The notes under the pieces are model-generated. The model saw only the letters and a program-made list of their open reading frames with translations, had not been told where the DNA came from and did no database searches. From JBFHRB01 sp041591915 (GTDB lineage: Bacteria > Actinomycetota > Nitriliruptoria > Nitriliruptorales > Nitriliruptoraceae), in contig JBFHRB010000141.1 in the NCBI GenBank assembly GCA_041591915.1, positions 1-8,831 of the forward strand: DNA of 8,831 bases, given 5' to 3'. Below are positions 1-6,130 of this stretch, piece after piece. Made by a program: the position numbers and the translations under genes. How positions within the stretch are numbered: position 1 is the stretch's first letter; each line of letters starts with the position of its first letter.

Positions 1-21
1 GTCGGGTGGGCCGTAGCCGGG

Positions 22-62
22 GCGGCCCGAAGGTCCTGACACCGGGGGGCCGCAACTACGCT
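22..62 (+). promoter_or_regulatory. Weak candidate promoter/operator upstream of the cyclase gene
   Basis: CTGACA at 36-41 resembles a -35 hexamer and TACGCT at 57-62 fits a TANNNT -10, but the 15-base spacer is short. A perfect 7-base inverted repeat (GCGGCCC 22-28, GGGCCGC 47-53) brackets the -35-like element. It could be an operator, or the terminator hairpin of a gene upstream of the window, although no T-tract follows. A start near 69 would give a leader of about 30 bases before the GTG at 100. In sequence this G+C-rich such matches arise often by chance. Confidence 0.22.
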
Positions 63-99
63 CGCCCTGCCCACCGCCCCGCACCCATCGAGATGCCGC

Positions 100-1023
100 G
101 TGCCCCTGCCGGACGAGTTCGTCGCGCTCGCTGCCGAGGTGAACAACTGGGGCCGCTGGGGCGAGGACGACGAGCGCGGGACGCTGAACCTCATCGACGA
201 CGCGGCCGTGCTGCGCGGGGTGGCCAGCGTCGTGACGGGCGAGCGGTTCCTGCTCGCGATCCCGCTCGGCGAGGACGGCGTGCAGGCCGGGCTCATCCCG
301 GGGCGCGACAACCCGGTCCACACGATGACCGCGATCCACCAGCCGATGTTCGAGGGCGCCGCGTTCGACATGAACGACGACCACCTCGCGATGGGCGCCC
401 AGGTGGCCACGCACTGGGACGCGCTGGCGCACGTCAGCTACGGCGGCCGCGTCTACAACGGCATGCCGCCCGAGACGATCGACGACAGGGGCGCGCACTG
501 GGCCGGCATCGACAAGGCCGGGACGATCGTGTCGCGGGGAGTGCTGCTCGACCTGCCACGGACGCTGGGCGTCGAGGAGCTCGAGCCCGGCCACCACGTG
601 ACCCCTGAGGATCTGGACGCCGCCTGCGAACACGCGGGGGTCGACGTCCAGCCCGGCGACATCGTGCTGCTGCGGACCGGCCAGATCCGGAAGTTCCACC
701 AGGGCGACCGCGTCGGGTACGCGTTCCCCTCCCCCGGACCGGTCATGCGCACGGCCCGCTGGTTCCGTGCCAAGGACGTCGCCGCGGTCGCGATCGACAC
801 GCTCGCGTTCGAGGCCTTCCCCGGCGACCCCGCCGACCTCGTCCTGCCGGTCCATCCACTGCACCTCGTCGAGATGGGGCTGACGCAGGGTCAGAACTGG
901 GATCTCGAGGCGCTCGCCGAGGCCTGCGCCGCCGACGGCCGCCACACGTTCCTCCTCGAGGCGACGCCCGAGCCGATCGTCCGCGGCCTCGGCGCCCCGG
1001 TCGCCCCTGTGGCGATCCGCTGA
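100..1023 (+). CDS. Cyclase-family (kynurenine formamidase/isatin hydrolase-like) metal-dependent hydrolase
   Basis: The 307-residue product is a probable soluble cytosolic member of the cyclase family (Pfam PF04199), whose known members hydrolyse amides or lactones using bound divalent metal. The N-terminus has the NWGRWGEDDERGTLN signature (16-30) typical of the longer, roughly 300-residue subgroup. The metal-site region reads ATHWDALAH, giving H105, D107 and H111. The first His of the usual HxGTHxDxPxH motif is Q101, the Gly is A103 and the Pro is L109. Later family landmarks are GVLLDLPR (147-154), PGDIVLLRTG (185-194) and D233/E238. GTG 100 is the only ATG/GTG/TTG start in frame between the stop at 37-39 and the conserved N-terminus; its ribosome site is weak. 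The stop overlaps the next start (TGATG). The substrate is not predictable. Confidence 0.85.
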   Translation: MPLPDEFVALAAEVNNWGRWGEDDERGTLNLIDDAAVLRGVASVVTGERFLLAIPLGEDGVQAGLIPGRDNPVHTMTAIHQPMFEGAAFDMNDDHLAMGAQVATHWDALAHVSYGGRVYNGMPPETIDDRGAHWAGIDKAGTIVSRGVLLDLPRTLGVEELEPGHHVTPEDLDAACEHAGVDVQPGDIVLLRTGQIRKFHQGDRVGYAFPSPGPVMRTARWFRAKDVAAVAIDTLAFEAFPGDPADLVLPVHPLHLVEMGLTQGQNWDLEALAEACAADGRHTFLLEATPEPIVRGLGAPVAPVAIR

Positions 1024-1802
1024 TGCTGCTCGAGGGCCGCGTCGTGCTCGTGTCCGGCGTCGGGCCTGGGATGGGCCGCTCGATCGCGCTGGCGTGTGCC
1101 CGCGAGGGCGCGGACGTCGTGCTCGGGGCGCGGACCGAGGAGAACCTCGAAGCGGTCGGCGTGGAGGTCGAGGGGCTCGGACGACGGGCCGCCTGGCGCG
1201 CGACCGACATCACCGACGCCGGCGACCGCGAAGCCCTCGTCGCGCTGGCGCTGGACGAGTTCGGCCACCTCGACGGCGTCGTGCACAACGCGTTCATCCA
1301 GCCACCACTCGAACGCCTCGAGCAGGCGAGCCTCGACACCTGGCGGCAGGCCTTCGAGGTCAACCTGTTCGCGGGCGTCGCACTCACGACCGCGTGCCTG
1401 GACTCGCTGCGCGAGAGCGCCCACGCCTCGGTCGTGTTCATCGGCTCGATGTCGGCCCGCCGGATCCGGTCGCGGTTCGGCGTGTACGCGGCGACGAAGT
1501 CGGCCCTCGTCACGACGGCACAGACGCTCGCGAAGGAGCTGGGGAGGGACGGGATCCGCGTGAACACCGTGCTGCCCGGCTACATCTGGGAGCAGAAGCT
1601 GCAGTGGTTCCTCGGCCAGCTCGCCGAGCAGCAGGGCCGCACGCGCGACGACGTGTACGAGGAGGTCGCCGCCGAGGCAGCACTCGGCCGCATCCCGACC
1701 CCCGACGAGGTCGCCGACCCTGTGGTGTTCCTGCTCAGCGACCTCGCGCGGATCGTGACCGGGCAGACGCTCGACGCCAACGCGGGCCACTGGTTCGCCT
1801 GA
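1023..1802 (+). CDS. Short-chain dehydrogenase/reductase (classical SDR)
   Basis: This 259-residue protein has the normal length and motif order of a classical SDR, which oxidises or reduces alcohol/ketone groups with NAD(P). Visible are the dinucleotide loop GVGPGMG (G12, G16, G18), D62 in TDIT, the structural N114, and the catalytic set S142, Y155 and K159 (YAATK), followed by NTVLPG at 181-186. R37 just after the second strand suggests NADP(H). The usual NNAG motif is altered to HNAF (88-91), a departure near the cofactor site. The ATG shares one base with the upstream stop, so translation is probably coupled to the cyclase. The next gene's Shine-Dalgarno overlaps this gene's stop. In this context it may act on a carbonyl or hydroxyl of the same substrate the hydrolase handles. 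The substrate is unknown. Confidence 0.92.
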   Translation: MLLEGRVVLVSGVGPGMGRSIALACAREGADVVLGARTEENLEAVGVEVEGLGRRAAWRATDITDAGDREALVALALDEFGHLDGVVHNAFIQPPLERLEQASLDTWRQAFEVNLFAGVALTTACLDSLRESAHASVVFIGSMSARRIRSRFGVYAATKSALVTTAQTLAKELGRDGIRVNTVLPGYIWEQKLQWFLGQLAEQQGRTRDDVYEEVAAEAALGRIPTPDEVADPVVFLLSDLARIVTGQTLDANAGHWFA

Positions 1803-1807
1803 AGGAG
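1802..1807 (+). promoter_or_regulatory. Ribosome binding site for the LLM gene at 1813
   Basis: AAGGAG lies five bases before a GTG codon and overlaps the last base of the upstream TGA stop. It supports GTG 1813 as the start and tight co-translation with the dehydrogenase gene. Confidence 0.8.
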
Positions 1808-1812
1808 ACCCC

Positions 1813-2670
1813 GTGCAGTTCTGGTGCTCGCTCGCGTTCGCGAAGCCCGACGAGCTCGTGCCCCTCGCCCAGGCCGCCGAGGCCGCCGGGTTCGAGGGCG
1901 TGACCGTCTCCGACCACTTCTTCTACGCGGAGGAGTACCGGTCGGCCTACCCCTACCAGCCCGACGGCAAGCCGCCCTACCAGCGCGACACCCCGTGGCC
2001 CGACGCGTGGGTCACGATCGGCCACCTCGCCGCCGTGACCGAGCGTCTGCGGTTCGTCACCAACGTGTACGTCGCCCCGGCCCGAGACCTGTTCACGGTC
2101 GCGAAGGCCGTCTCGACGGCCGCGGTGCTGTCGGACGAGCGGGTGGTGCTGGGCACGGCGCCGGGATGGTGCGAGGACGAGTTCCTGCAGACGGGCCAGC
2201 ACTTCGGCTCGCGCGGGAAGCGGCTCACGGAGATGGTCGGCGCGCTGCGCGAGCTGTGGACCGGCGGGATCGTCAACCACACCAGTGCGTACTTCGACTT
2301 CCCGGACCTGTCGATCAACCCGGTGCCGAAGGAGCCGATCCCCGTGTGGATCGGGGGCGACTCGCCCTACGCGCTCAAGCGTGCGGCGGCGGTCGGCGAC
2401 GGCTGGATCGGGACGATGTACGCGCCCGAGGACGCGCACACGAAGCTCGACGAGGTCGACGCCGCGCTCGCATCGGCAGGGCGTGCCGACGACCCCGACT
2501 TCGCCCGCCTGATCGCGCTGCTCACGCTCGACACCTCCGTCTACGCCGAGTTCGAGGACCGCATCACCGGCCTCATCCACTCCCCCTGGATGCTGGCCCC
2601 GGAGGACTCGCTCGAGGCGCGCCTGGACGCGATGGCCGAGTTCGGCCGCGACGTCATCGGTTCGCGGTAG
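1813..2670 (+). CDS. LLM-class (luciferase-like) F420- or flavin-dependent oxidoreductase
   Basis: The 285-residue product is a luciferase-like monooxygenase-fold protein (Pfam PF00296). In actinobacteria such proteins are often F420-dependent dehydrogenases or reductases, although FMN-dependent monooxygenases share the fold. Family landmarks in order are AAGFEGVTVSDHF (24-36), ERLRFVTNVYV (77-87), LGTAPGWCEDEF (113-124), the GKRL..M segment (135-141), and PIPVWIGGDSPYALKRAA (176-193) followed by VGDGWIG. The last block contributes to the cofactor phosphate-binding side of the barrel in this family. The GTG start is fixed by a strong AAGGAG five bases upstream. It is the third gene of the coupled trio and is followed by a 196-base gap, so it probably ends the transcription unit. 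F420 versus FMN use cannot be decided by eye, and the substrate is unknown. Confidence 0.88.
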   Translation: MQFWCSLAFAKPDELVPLAQAAEAAGFEGVTVSDHFFYAEEYRSAYPYQPDGKPPYQRDTPWPDAWVTIGHLAAVTERLRFVTNVYVAPARDLFTVAKAVSTAAVLSDERVVLGTAPGWCEDEFLQTGQHFGSRGKRLTEMVGALRELWTGGIVNHTSAYFDFPDLSINPVPKEPIPVWIGGDSPYALKRAAAVGDGWIGTMYAPEDAHTKLDEVDAALASAGRADDPDFARLIALLTLDTSVYAEFEDRITGLIHSPWMLAPEDSLEARLDAMAEFGRDVIGSR

Positions 2671-2783
2671 GCCGACCGCGCAGCGCAGTCATTGCGCGCG
2701 GCCACCGGACCGGCGATGCAGCGACCGTGCACCGCAAGCGCCCGAGTCGACAGCAGCACGACGCAGGCGGAACGTCGGCAGAC

Positions 2784-2810
2784 GTGGCCCGGTTTCGGGG
2801 GGCGGGCCAC
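2784..2810. repeat. 8-bp perfect inverted repeat (stem-loop)
   Basis: The arms GTGGCCCG and CGGGCCAC are exact reverse complements around an 11-base G-rich loop. The hairpin lies 113 bases after the LLM stop and 56 bases before the AhpD-like start. It could be a U-tail-less terminator, a leader structure or an operator. The weak ECF-like -10 candidate overlaps its left arm. Confidence 0.5.
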
Positions 2811-2855
2811 TTGCACCGCCTTCTGATGTCTGGGCCTCTGACGCGGTCGAACGCG

Positions 2856-2861
2856 AGGAGG
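2856..2861 (+). promoter_or_regulatory. Strong ribosome binding site for the AhpD-like gene
   Basis: AGGAGG, within a longer GAGGAGG, sits five bases before ATG 2867. It is the best Shine-Dalgarno match seen in the window and fixes the start, suggesting efficient translation of this small protein. Confidence 0.85.
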
Positions 2862-2866
2862 CAACC

Positions 2867-3256
2867 ATGACCGCACGCGCACGTTCCGATGTCGAGGCGG
2901 AGATCAAGGAAACCCTCGGTCTCGTGCCGTCCTTCTTCTCCCGGATACCTGACGAGCTGCTCGACGCCGAGTGGAAGATCTTCTCCACCATCCAGCTCGG
3001 CGAGACGCTCATCCCCAACAAGTACAAGGAACTGATCGGCGTCGCGCTGCACGCAGAGACGAAGTGCCGCTACTGCACGCTCTTCCACACCGAGGCCGCC
3101 AAGCTCTTCGGCGCCACCGACGAGGAGATCCAGGAGGCCGTCCACTACGCCAAGGTCTCGGTCGGCTGGAGCGCGTACCTCAACGGCATGCAGCAGGACT
3201 TCGACCAGTTCGCCGACGAGCTCGCGCAGATCGGCGCGCACCTGTCCGCCGCCTGA
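2867..3256 (+). CDS. AhpD-like / carboxymuconolactone decarboxylase-family protein
   Basis: The 129-residue, mostly helical protein has one carboxymuconolactone decarboxylase domain (Pfam PF02627) of the AhpD-like type. It carries the AhpD redox motif E-x11-C-x2-C-x3-H as E55, C67, C70 and H74. In Mycobacterium tuberculosis AhpD the matching Glu, two Cys and His support thiol-disulfide exchange and peroxidase activity. A thiol-dependent peroxidase or reductase role in the cytosol is therefore likelier than decarboxylation, since muconolactone decarboxylases lack this Cys pair. The start is fixed by a strong AGGAGG. The TGA stop overlaps the next gene's ATG (TGATG), so the 66-residue partner is probably co-translated. 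The preceding gap suggests its own promoter. The physiological substrate is unknown. Confidence 0.88.
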   Translation: MTARARSDVEAEIKETLGLVPSFFSRIPDELLDAEWKIFSTIQLGETLIPNKYKELIGVALHAETKCRYCTLFHTEAAKLFGATDEEIQEAVHYAKVSVGWSAYLNGMQQDFDQFADELAQIGAHLSAA

Positions 3257-3456
3257 TGCACGTCGAACGCGTGCGGCCGACGGTCTACCGCCTGACCCTG
3301 CACGCCTACGAGCTCTCCACGCTCGTCGCAGCCGCTCGGCTCGTGAGCCACGGAGAGGCCGGCGCGGACCTCACCACCGAGGCCCGCGCCGAGCTCCGGC
3401 AGGTCCTCGCCGACTACGACCGTGAGCTCGCACGCGTGAACGCCGAGGCGGTCTAG
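3256..3456 (+). CDS. Hypothetical 66-residue protein coupled to the AhpD-like gene
   Basis: I do not recognise a family. The ATG shares one base with the AhpD-like stop (TGATG), the arrangement used by the annotated gene pairs nearby, which is the main support for calling it. The sequence starts MHVERVRPTVYRLTLHAYEL and looks like two or three helices: a hydrophobic, Ala/Leu-rich stretch near 15-30 and a charged amphipathic helix near 40-62 (ARAELRQVLADYDRELARV). It has no signal peptide, membrane segment or Cys. It could be a small partner or regulator of the thiol protein. The TAG stop lies inside a CTAG that also ends the opposing gene, so the reading frame is bounded by real genes on both sides. 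Confidence 0.62.
   Translation: MHVERVRPTVYRLTLHAYELSTLVAAARLVSHGEAGADLTTEARAELRQVLADYDRELARVNAEAV
3453..3456. other. CTAG palindrome serving as stop codon on both strands
   Basis: The plus-strand 66-residue gene ends with TAG at 3454-3456. The minus-strand LLM gene ends with TAG read from 3455-3453. Because CTAG is its own reverse complement, the same four bases end both genes. There is no room for a terminator between the converging units, so their transcripts must overlap. Confidence 0.85.
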
Positions 3457-4394
3457 CCGAGCAGCGGCGCGACCTCCGTGGCGACACGCTCGAGCTGGTC
3501 GATGTACTCGTCGGCCGAGCGCGAGCGCACCCGCACCTGCACATGGCCGCAGCCCATCTCGGCGAAGGCGCGGAGCCGCTCGGCGTGCTCGTCCGGGCCG
3601 CCGGTGAGCGTCCATCGGCCGACGTCCCAGCCCGGGTCGCCGACGTAGAGCGGCTCGGCCATCGCCCCGAGGTCGATCTGGCGATCGGCGAGCTCGGACC
3701 GCTCGCGCAGCTCGCGGATCGTCGCGATCTGGGCCGGCATCTGGTCGCGGGGCGTTCCCTGGGGGATCCAGCCGTCGCCGTGCTCGGCGGCGCGACGCAG
3801 CGCACGGCGCGACGAGCCGCCCACCCAGATGGGGATGGGCTGCTGGACCGGGCGGGGCGCGATGGCGAGCTCGTGCACATGGAACACGTCGCCGTCGTGG
3901 TCGACCCACTCGTCGATGAACGCCTTGCGGACCACCTCGATGGCCTCGTCGGCGACGATGCCCCGCATGTCGAAGTCGACGCGGCGCAGCGCGAACTCCT
4001 CCACGACGTGCCCGACCCCGACCCCCATGATCGCCCGCCCACCGGACAGCCGGTCGAGCGTGGCGAACTGCTTGGCCGCGATCAGCGGGTGGCGGGCCGG
4101 CAGGACGTAGACGTGGCTGAGGAGCCGGACGCGCTCCGTGATGCCCGCGAGCCACGACAGCGTGGCAACCGTGTCGTACCAGGTGGTGCCCATGCGATCG
4201 GCCCGCGAGCGCGGGATGACCGCGTGGTCGCACACACCGAGGTAGTCGAACCCGAGCTCGTCGGCCCGGCGGGCGATGGCCGCCATCTCGTCGGGGCCCG
4301 CGTCACGCTCCCAGTCCTCGACGAAGATCGTGGACTGGGCCTGGATCGGCAGCTGCAGGCCCAGGCGCAGGCGCGGCGCCGCAGCGCCGCTCAT
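3453..4394 (-). CDS. LLM-class F420- or flavin-dependent oxidoreductase
   Basis: The 313-residue luciferase-like fold protein is the last gene of the minus-strand unit. Landmarks are ADELGFDYLGVCDHAVIP (44-61), ERVRLLSHVYVLPARHPL (87-104), LDRLSGGRAIMGVGVGHV (113-130), and PIPIWVGGSSRRALRRAA (186-203) followed by HGDGWIP. The overall pattern matches actinobacterial F420-dependent LLM subfamilies, with FMN use as the alternative. The ATG lies four bases after the stop of the upstream acyl-CoA dehydrogenase, so coupling is likely; no clear ribosome site is visible in that space. It is clearly a different subgroup from the LLM protein at 1813, with a longer N-terminus and a different loop after GVGVG. 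In this operon it may catalyse an F420-linked dehydrogenation or reduction of a pathway intermediate, which is inference. Confidence 0.88.
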   Translation of the reverse strand: MSGAAAPRLRLGLQLPIQAQSTIFVEDWERDAGPDEMAAIARRADELGFDYLGVCDHAVIPRSRADRMGTTWYDTVATLSWLAGITERVRLLSHVYVLPARHPLIAAKQFATLDRLSGGRAIMGVGVGHVVEEFALRRVDFDMRGIVADEAIEVVRKAFIDEWVDHDGDVFHVHELAIAPRPVQQPIPIWVGGSSRRALRRAAEHGDGWIPQGTPRDQMPAQIATIRELRERSELADRQIDLGAMAEPLYVGDPGWDVGRWTLTGGPDEHAERLRAFAEMGCGHVQVRVRSRSADEYIDQLERVATEVAPLLG

Positions 4395-4398
4395 GGCG

Positions 4399-5556
4399 TC
4401 ACAGCGCGCTCGGGATGCCCACGAAGGGGTCGCCGTCGAGCTCGGCGGCGGCGATCGCCTCGAGGCCGAGCGCCGGGCCGTTCCACGTCAGCTCGAGCTG
4501 CTTCGCGCGGCGGGTGTAGAGCTGCACGTCGATGGCACGCGTGAAGCCGATGCCGCCGTAGACCTGCTGGCCGACCTTGGTCGCGCGCTTGTAGACATCG
4601 CCCGCGCAGAACTTCGCCATCGCGATCAGCGGGGCGCAGTCCTCACCCTGGTCCCGACGCCAGGCGGCCTGGTGGACCATGGTCTCCATGGCCTCGATCT
4701 CGGTCGTGATGTCCGCGATCGGGTGGGCGAGGCCCTGGAACGAGCCGATCTTCCGCCCGAACTGCTCGCGCTCCTGTGCGTACTCGATGGTCATCTCGAG
4801 GGTCTTGCGGGCGCCACCGGCGGCGTAGGCGGCCGCGGCGATCTGGGTGTCGAGCAGGACCTCCTGCACGGTCGCCCAGCCGGTGCCGGCCCCGCCGATG
4901 CGGGCGTCGGAGCCGACCTCGACGTTCTCGAAGCGGACCTCGTACTCGCACTCGCTGCTGAGGACGGTCGTGTGGGTGAGGTCGACGCCGTCGGCGTCGG
5001 TCGGCACGAGGAAGAGGTCGATGTCGGCCTCGCCCTCACCGGTGCGTGCGAGGACGACCAGCGCGTCGGTCGACGACGCGTAGGGCACGCGGATCTTCGT
5101 GCCGCTGAGGCGGAACCCGTCACCGTCCGGCTTGGCGGTGAGCTGGACGCCCTCCGGCTTCTCGGAGCGTTGCGGCTCGTACCAGGCCACGGACAGGACC
5201 GACTCGCCCTTCGCGACCTTCGGCAGCCACTCGGCCTGCTGTGCCTCGGACCCCGCGCGTGCCAGCACGCCCCCGGCAAAGACGACGCTGACCAGGTGCG
5301 GCGTGTTGGCGAGCGCGCGACCGAGCTCCTCGTAGAGCACGACCTGGTCGAGGCTCGACATCCCGAGGCCGCCGTGCTCCGGCGCCACGGTCAGGCCGAG
5401 GAGGTCGAGCTGCTGCAGCTGCGACCACAGCGCCTCCGAGTAGCCCTTCGGGTCGTCCTCGAGCTCACGGACGAGCTCGGGGTTCGAGTACTCGTCCAGC
5501 ATCGCCCGCAGCATCTCGCGGAGGGCCTGCTGCTCGTCGGTCCAGTTGAGGTCCAC
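4399..5556 (-). CDS. Acyl-CoA dehydrogenase A, probable non-catalytic-type subunit
   Basis: The 385-residue protein has full acyl-CoA dehydrogenase length and fold (N-terminal helical, middle beta, C-terminal helical domains). It starts VDLNWTDEQQALRE, read with Met from a GTG codon. Flavin-contact motifs normally given by the partner subunit are intact: REQFG (263-267), F273-Q274 and QVYGG (331-335). The loop usually reading TEPxAGSD is YEPQRSEKP (126-134), and the W-x-S/T strand is degenerate (GTKIRVPYASS). The Glu of the medium-chain type is replaced at W358, and the isovaleryl-CoA dehydrogenase position aligns with T237. These gaps match one half of alpha2-beta2 dehydrogenases such as mycobacterial ChsE enzymes. 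Dehydrogenase B at the head of the same run has the complementary motifs. The LLM gene follows after four bases. Confidence 0.9.
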   Translation of the reverse strand: MDLNWTDEQQALREMLRAMLDEYSNPELVRELEDDPKGYSEALWSQLQQLDLLGLTVAPEHGGLGMSSLDQVVLYEELGRALANTPHLVSVVFAGGVLARAGSEAQQAEWLPKVAKGESVLSVAWYEPQRSEKPEGVQLTAKPDGDGFRLSGTKIRVPYASSTDALVVLARTGEGEADIDLFLVPTDADGVDLTHTTVLSSECEYEVRFENVEVGSDARIGGAGTGWATVQEVLLDTQIAAAAYAAGGARKTLEMTIEYAQEREQFGRKIGSFQGLAHPIADITTEIEAMETMVHQAAWRRDQGEDCAPLIAMAKFCAGDVYKRATKVGQQVYGGIGFTRAIDVQLYTRRAKQLELTWNGPALGLEAIAAAELDGDPFVGIPSAL

Positions 5557-5623
5557 GTCGGCTCCTGTGGTGCTCGGTGTGGTCGGTGCGGTTGCGGTGG
5601 GTCGGGGCTTGCGGGTGCTCGGT
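5557..5623 (-). promoter_or_regulatory. U-free, C-rich intercistronic leader with AGGAG ribosome site
   Basis: The 67 bases between the MaoC stop and the dehydrogenase A start contain no T in the transcribed sense (34 C, 14 G, 19 A). ACCGAGCACC occurs twice, at 5623-5614 and 5578-5569 on the minus strand. AGGAG (5566-5562), five bases before the GTG at 5556, is a good ribosome site and supports that start. The composition suggests an unstructured linker or possibly a C-rich Rho loading site that could lower expression of the last two genes. No housekeeping promoter hexamer can be seen. Confidence 0.45.
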
Positions 5624-6130
5624 TCAGCTCGTGGGGGGCGTCACGTCGCCGAGCGCGCTCGGCTGCCAGGCGTCGCCCTCGCGCGCCCACGGGTTGTCGC
5701 CGTCGTCGGCGGGGATGGCGATGCGTGCGAGGGCGGTGGTGGCGACCTCGCCGTCGGCCTTCAGGACCACCGAGAGGTCGGCCCAGCAGCAGCCGGTGTC
5801 GTCGGTGGCGAGCGCGGTGACGGTGGCGTCGAAGGTCAGGGTGTGGCCGACGCAGATGCTGCGGCCCATGCGGAAGCGGAGCTTGCCGAGGCGCCCCCGC
5901 GGACCGGTCCAGTCGGTGAGGTAGCGCTGGATGAACCCGGCCTGGTTGGGGGTGTTGAGGAAGATGTCGTTGCCCTGTGCGGCCATCGCGTGCGCGTGGT
6001 CGTGGTGCTGGGGCTGCCAGTCGCGGCTTGCGCTCGCACCCATGACCACGGTGCGGGCGGTGACCTCGATCGTCAGGGTCGGCAGTGCGAGCCCGACCTG
6101 GACGTCGCCCTTCGTGATGCTCGCGGCCAT
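5624..6130 (-). CDS. MaoC-like (R)-enoyl-CoA hydratase/dehydratase, catalytic subunit type
   Basis: The 168-residue single-hotdog protein is of the MaoC dehydratase family (Pfam PF01575), which adds water to 2-enoyl-CoA or removes it from 3-hydroxyacyl-CoA. The segment ASRDWQPQHHDHAHA (34-48) fits the hydratase motif: D37 and H42 are five residues apart, as are the catalytic Asp31 and His36 of Aeromonas PhaJ. The downstream hotdog segment with NQAGFIQRYLTDW (62-74) is also typical. The ATG overlaps the stop of the neighbouring hotdog gene by one base (TGATG), implying equal expression and probable complex formation. I chose ATG 6130 because the longer open frame upstream lies wholly over that neighbour. 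It probably forms a heterodimer with the 188-residue protein, like ChsH1-ChsH2 or HadAB. The substrate is inferred only from context. Confidence 0.87.
   Translation of the reverse strand: MAASITKGDVQVGLALPTLTIEVTARTVVMGASASRDWQPQHHDHAHAMAAQGNDIFLNTPNQAGFIQRYLTDWTGPRGRLGKLRFRMGRSICVGHTLTFDATVTALATDDTGCCWADLSVVLKADGEVATTALARIAIPADDGDNPWAREGDAWQPSALGDVTPPTS

Larger units (their letters stand above)
2671..2866 (+). promoter_or_regulatory. Intergenic region with GC hairpin and weak ECF-like promoter candidate
   Basis: This is the longest intergenic stretch in the window. It holds a perfect 8-base inverted repeat, GTGGCCCG (2784-2791) and CGGGCCAC (2803-2810), with an 11-base loop. No T-run follows, so it is not a classical intrinsic terminator. 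The stretch contains no TA dinucleotide, so no housekeeping TANNNT -10 is possible in it. GGAAC (2769-2773), 18 bases, then GTT (2792-2794) resembles ECF sigma promoters of the SigE/SigH/SigR type and would start transcription near 2800. The match is short and may be chance. A strong ribosome site closes the region. Confidence 0.3.

Noticed and set aside
1..39. Possible tail of an upstream plus-strand gene ending at TGA 37-39
   Set aside because: Only about 12 codons are visible, another frame also stops at 14-16, and nothing distinguishes a real gene end from chance.
6..608. 200-codon open frame covering the cyclase gene start
   Set aside because: It is a different frame of the cyclase gene, with an Arg-rich translation and no homology signal.
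3145..4233. 362-codon open frame on the minus strand
   Set aside because: It overlaps the LLM gene in another frame and crosses the small plus-strand genes; the product is Arg/His-rich with no family features.
4276..5820. 514-codon open frame on the plus strand
   Set aside because: It lies antisense to dehydrogenase A and parts of its neighbours, which have clear family motifs. The translation is Arg/Gly/Leu-rich low-complexity, typical of antisense frames in G+C-rich DNA.
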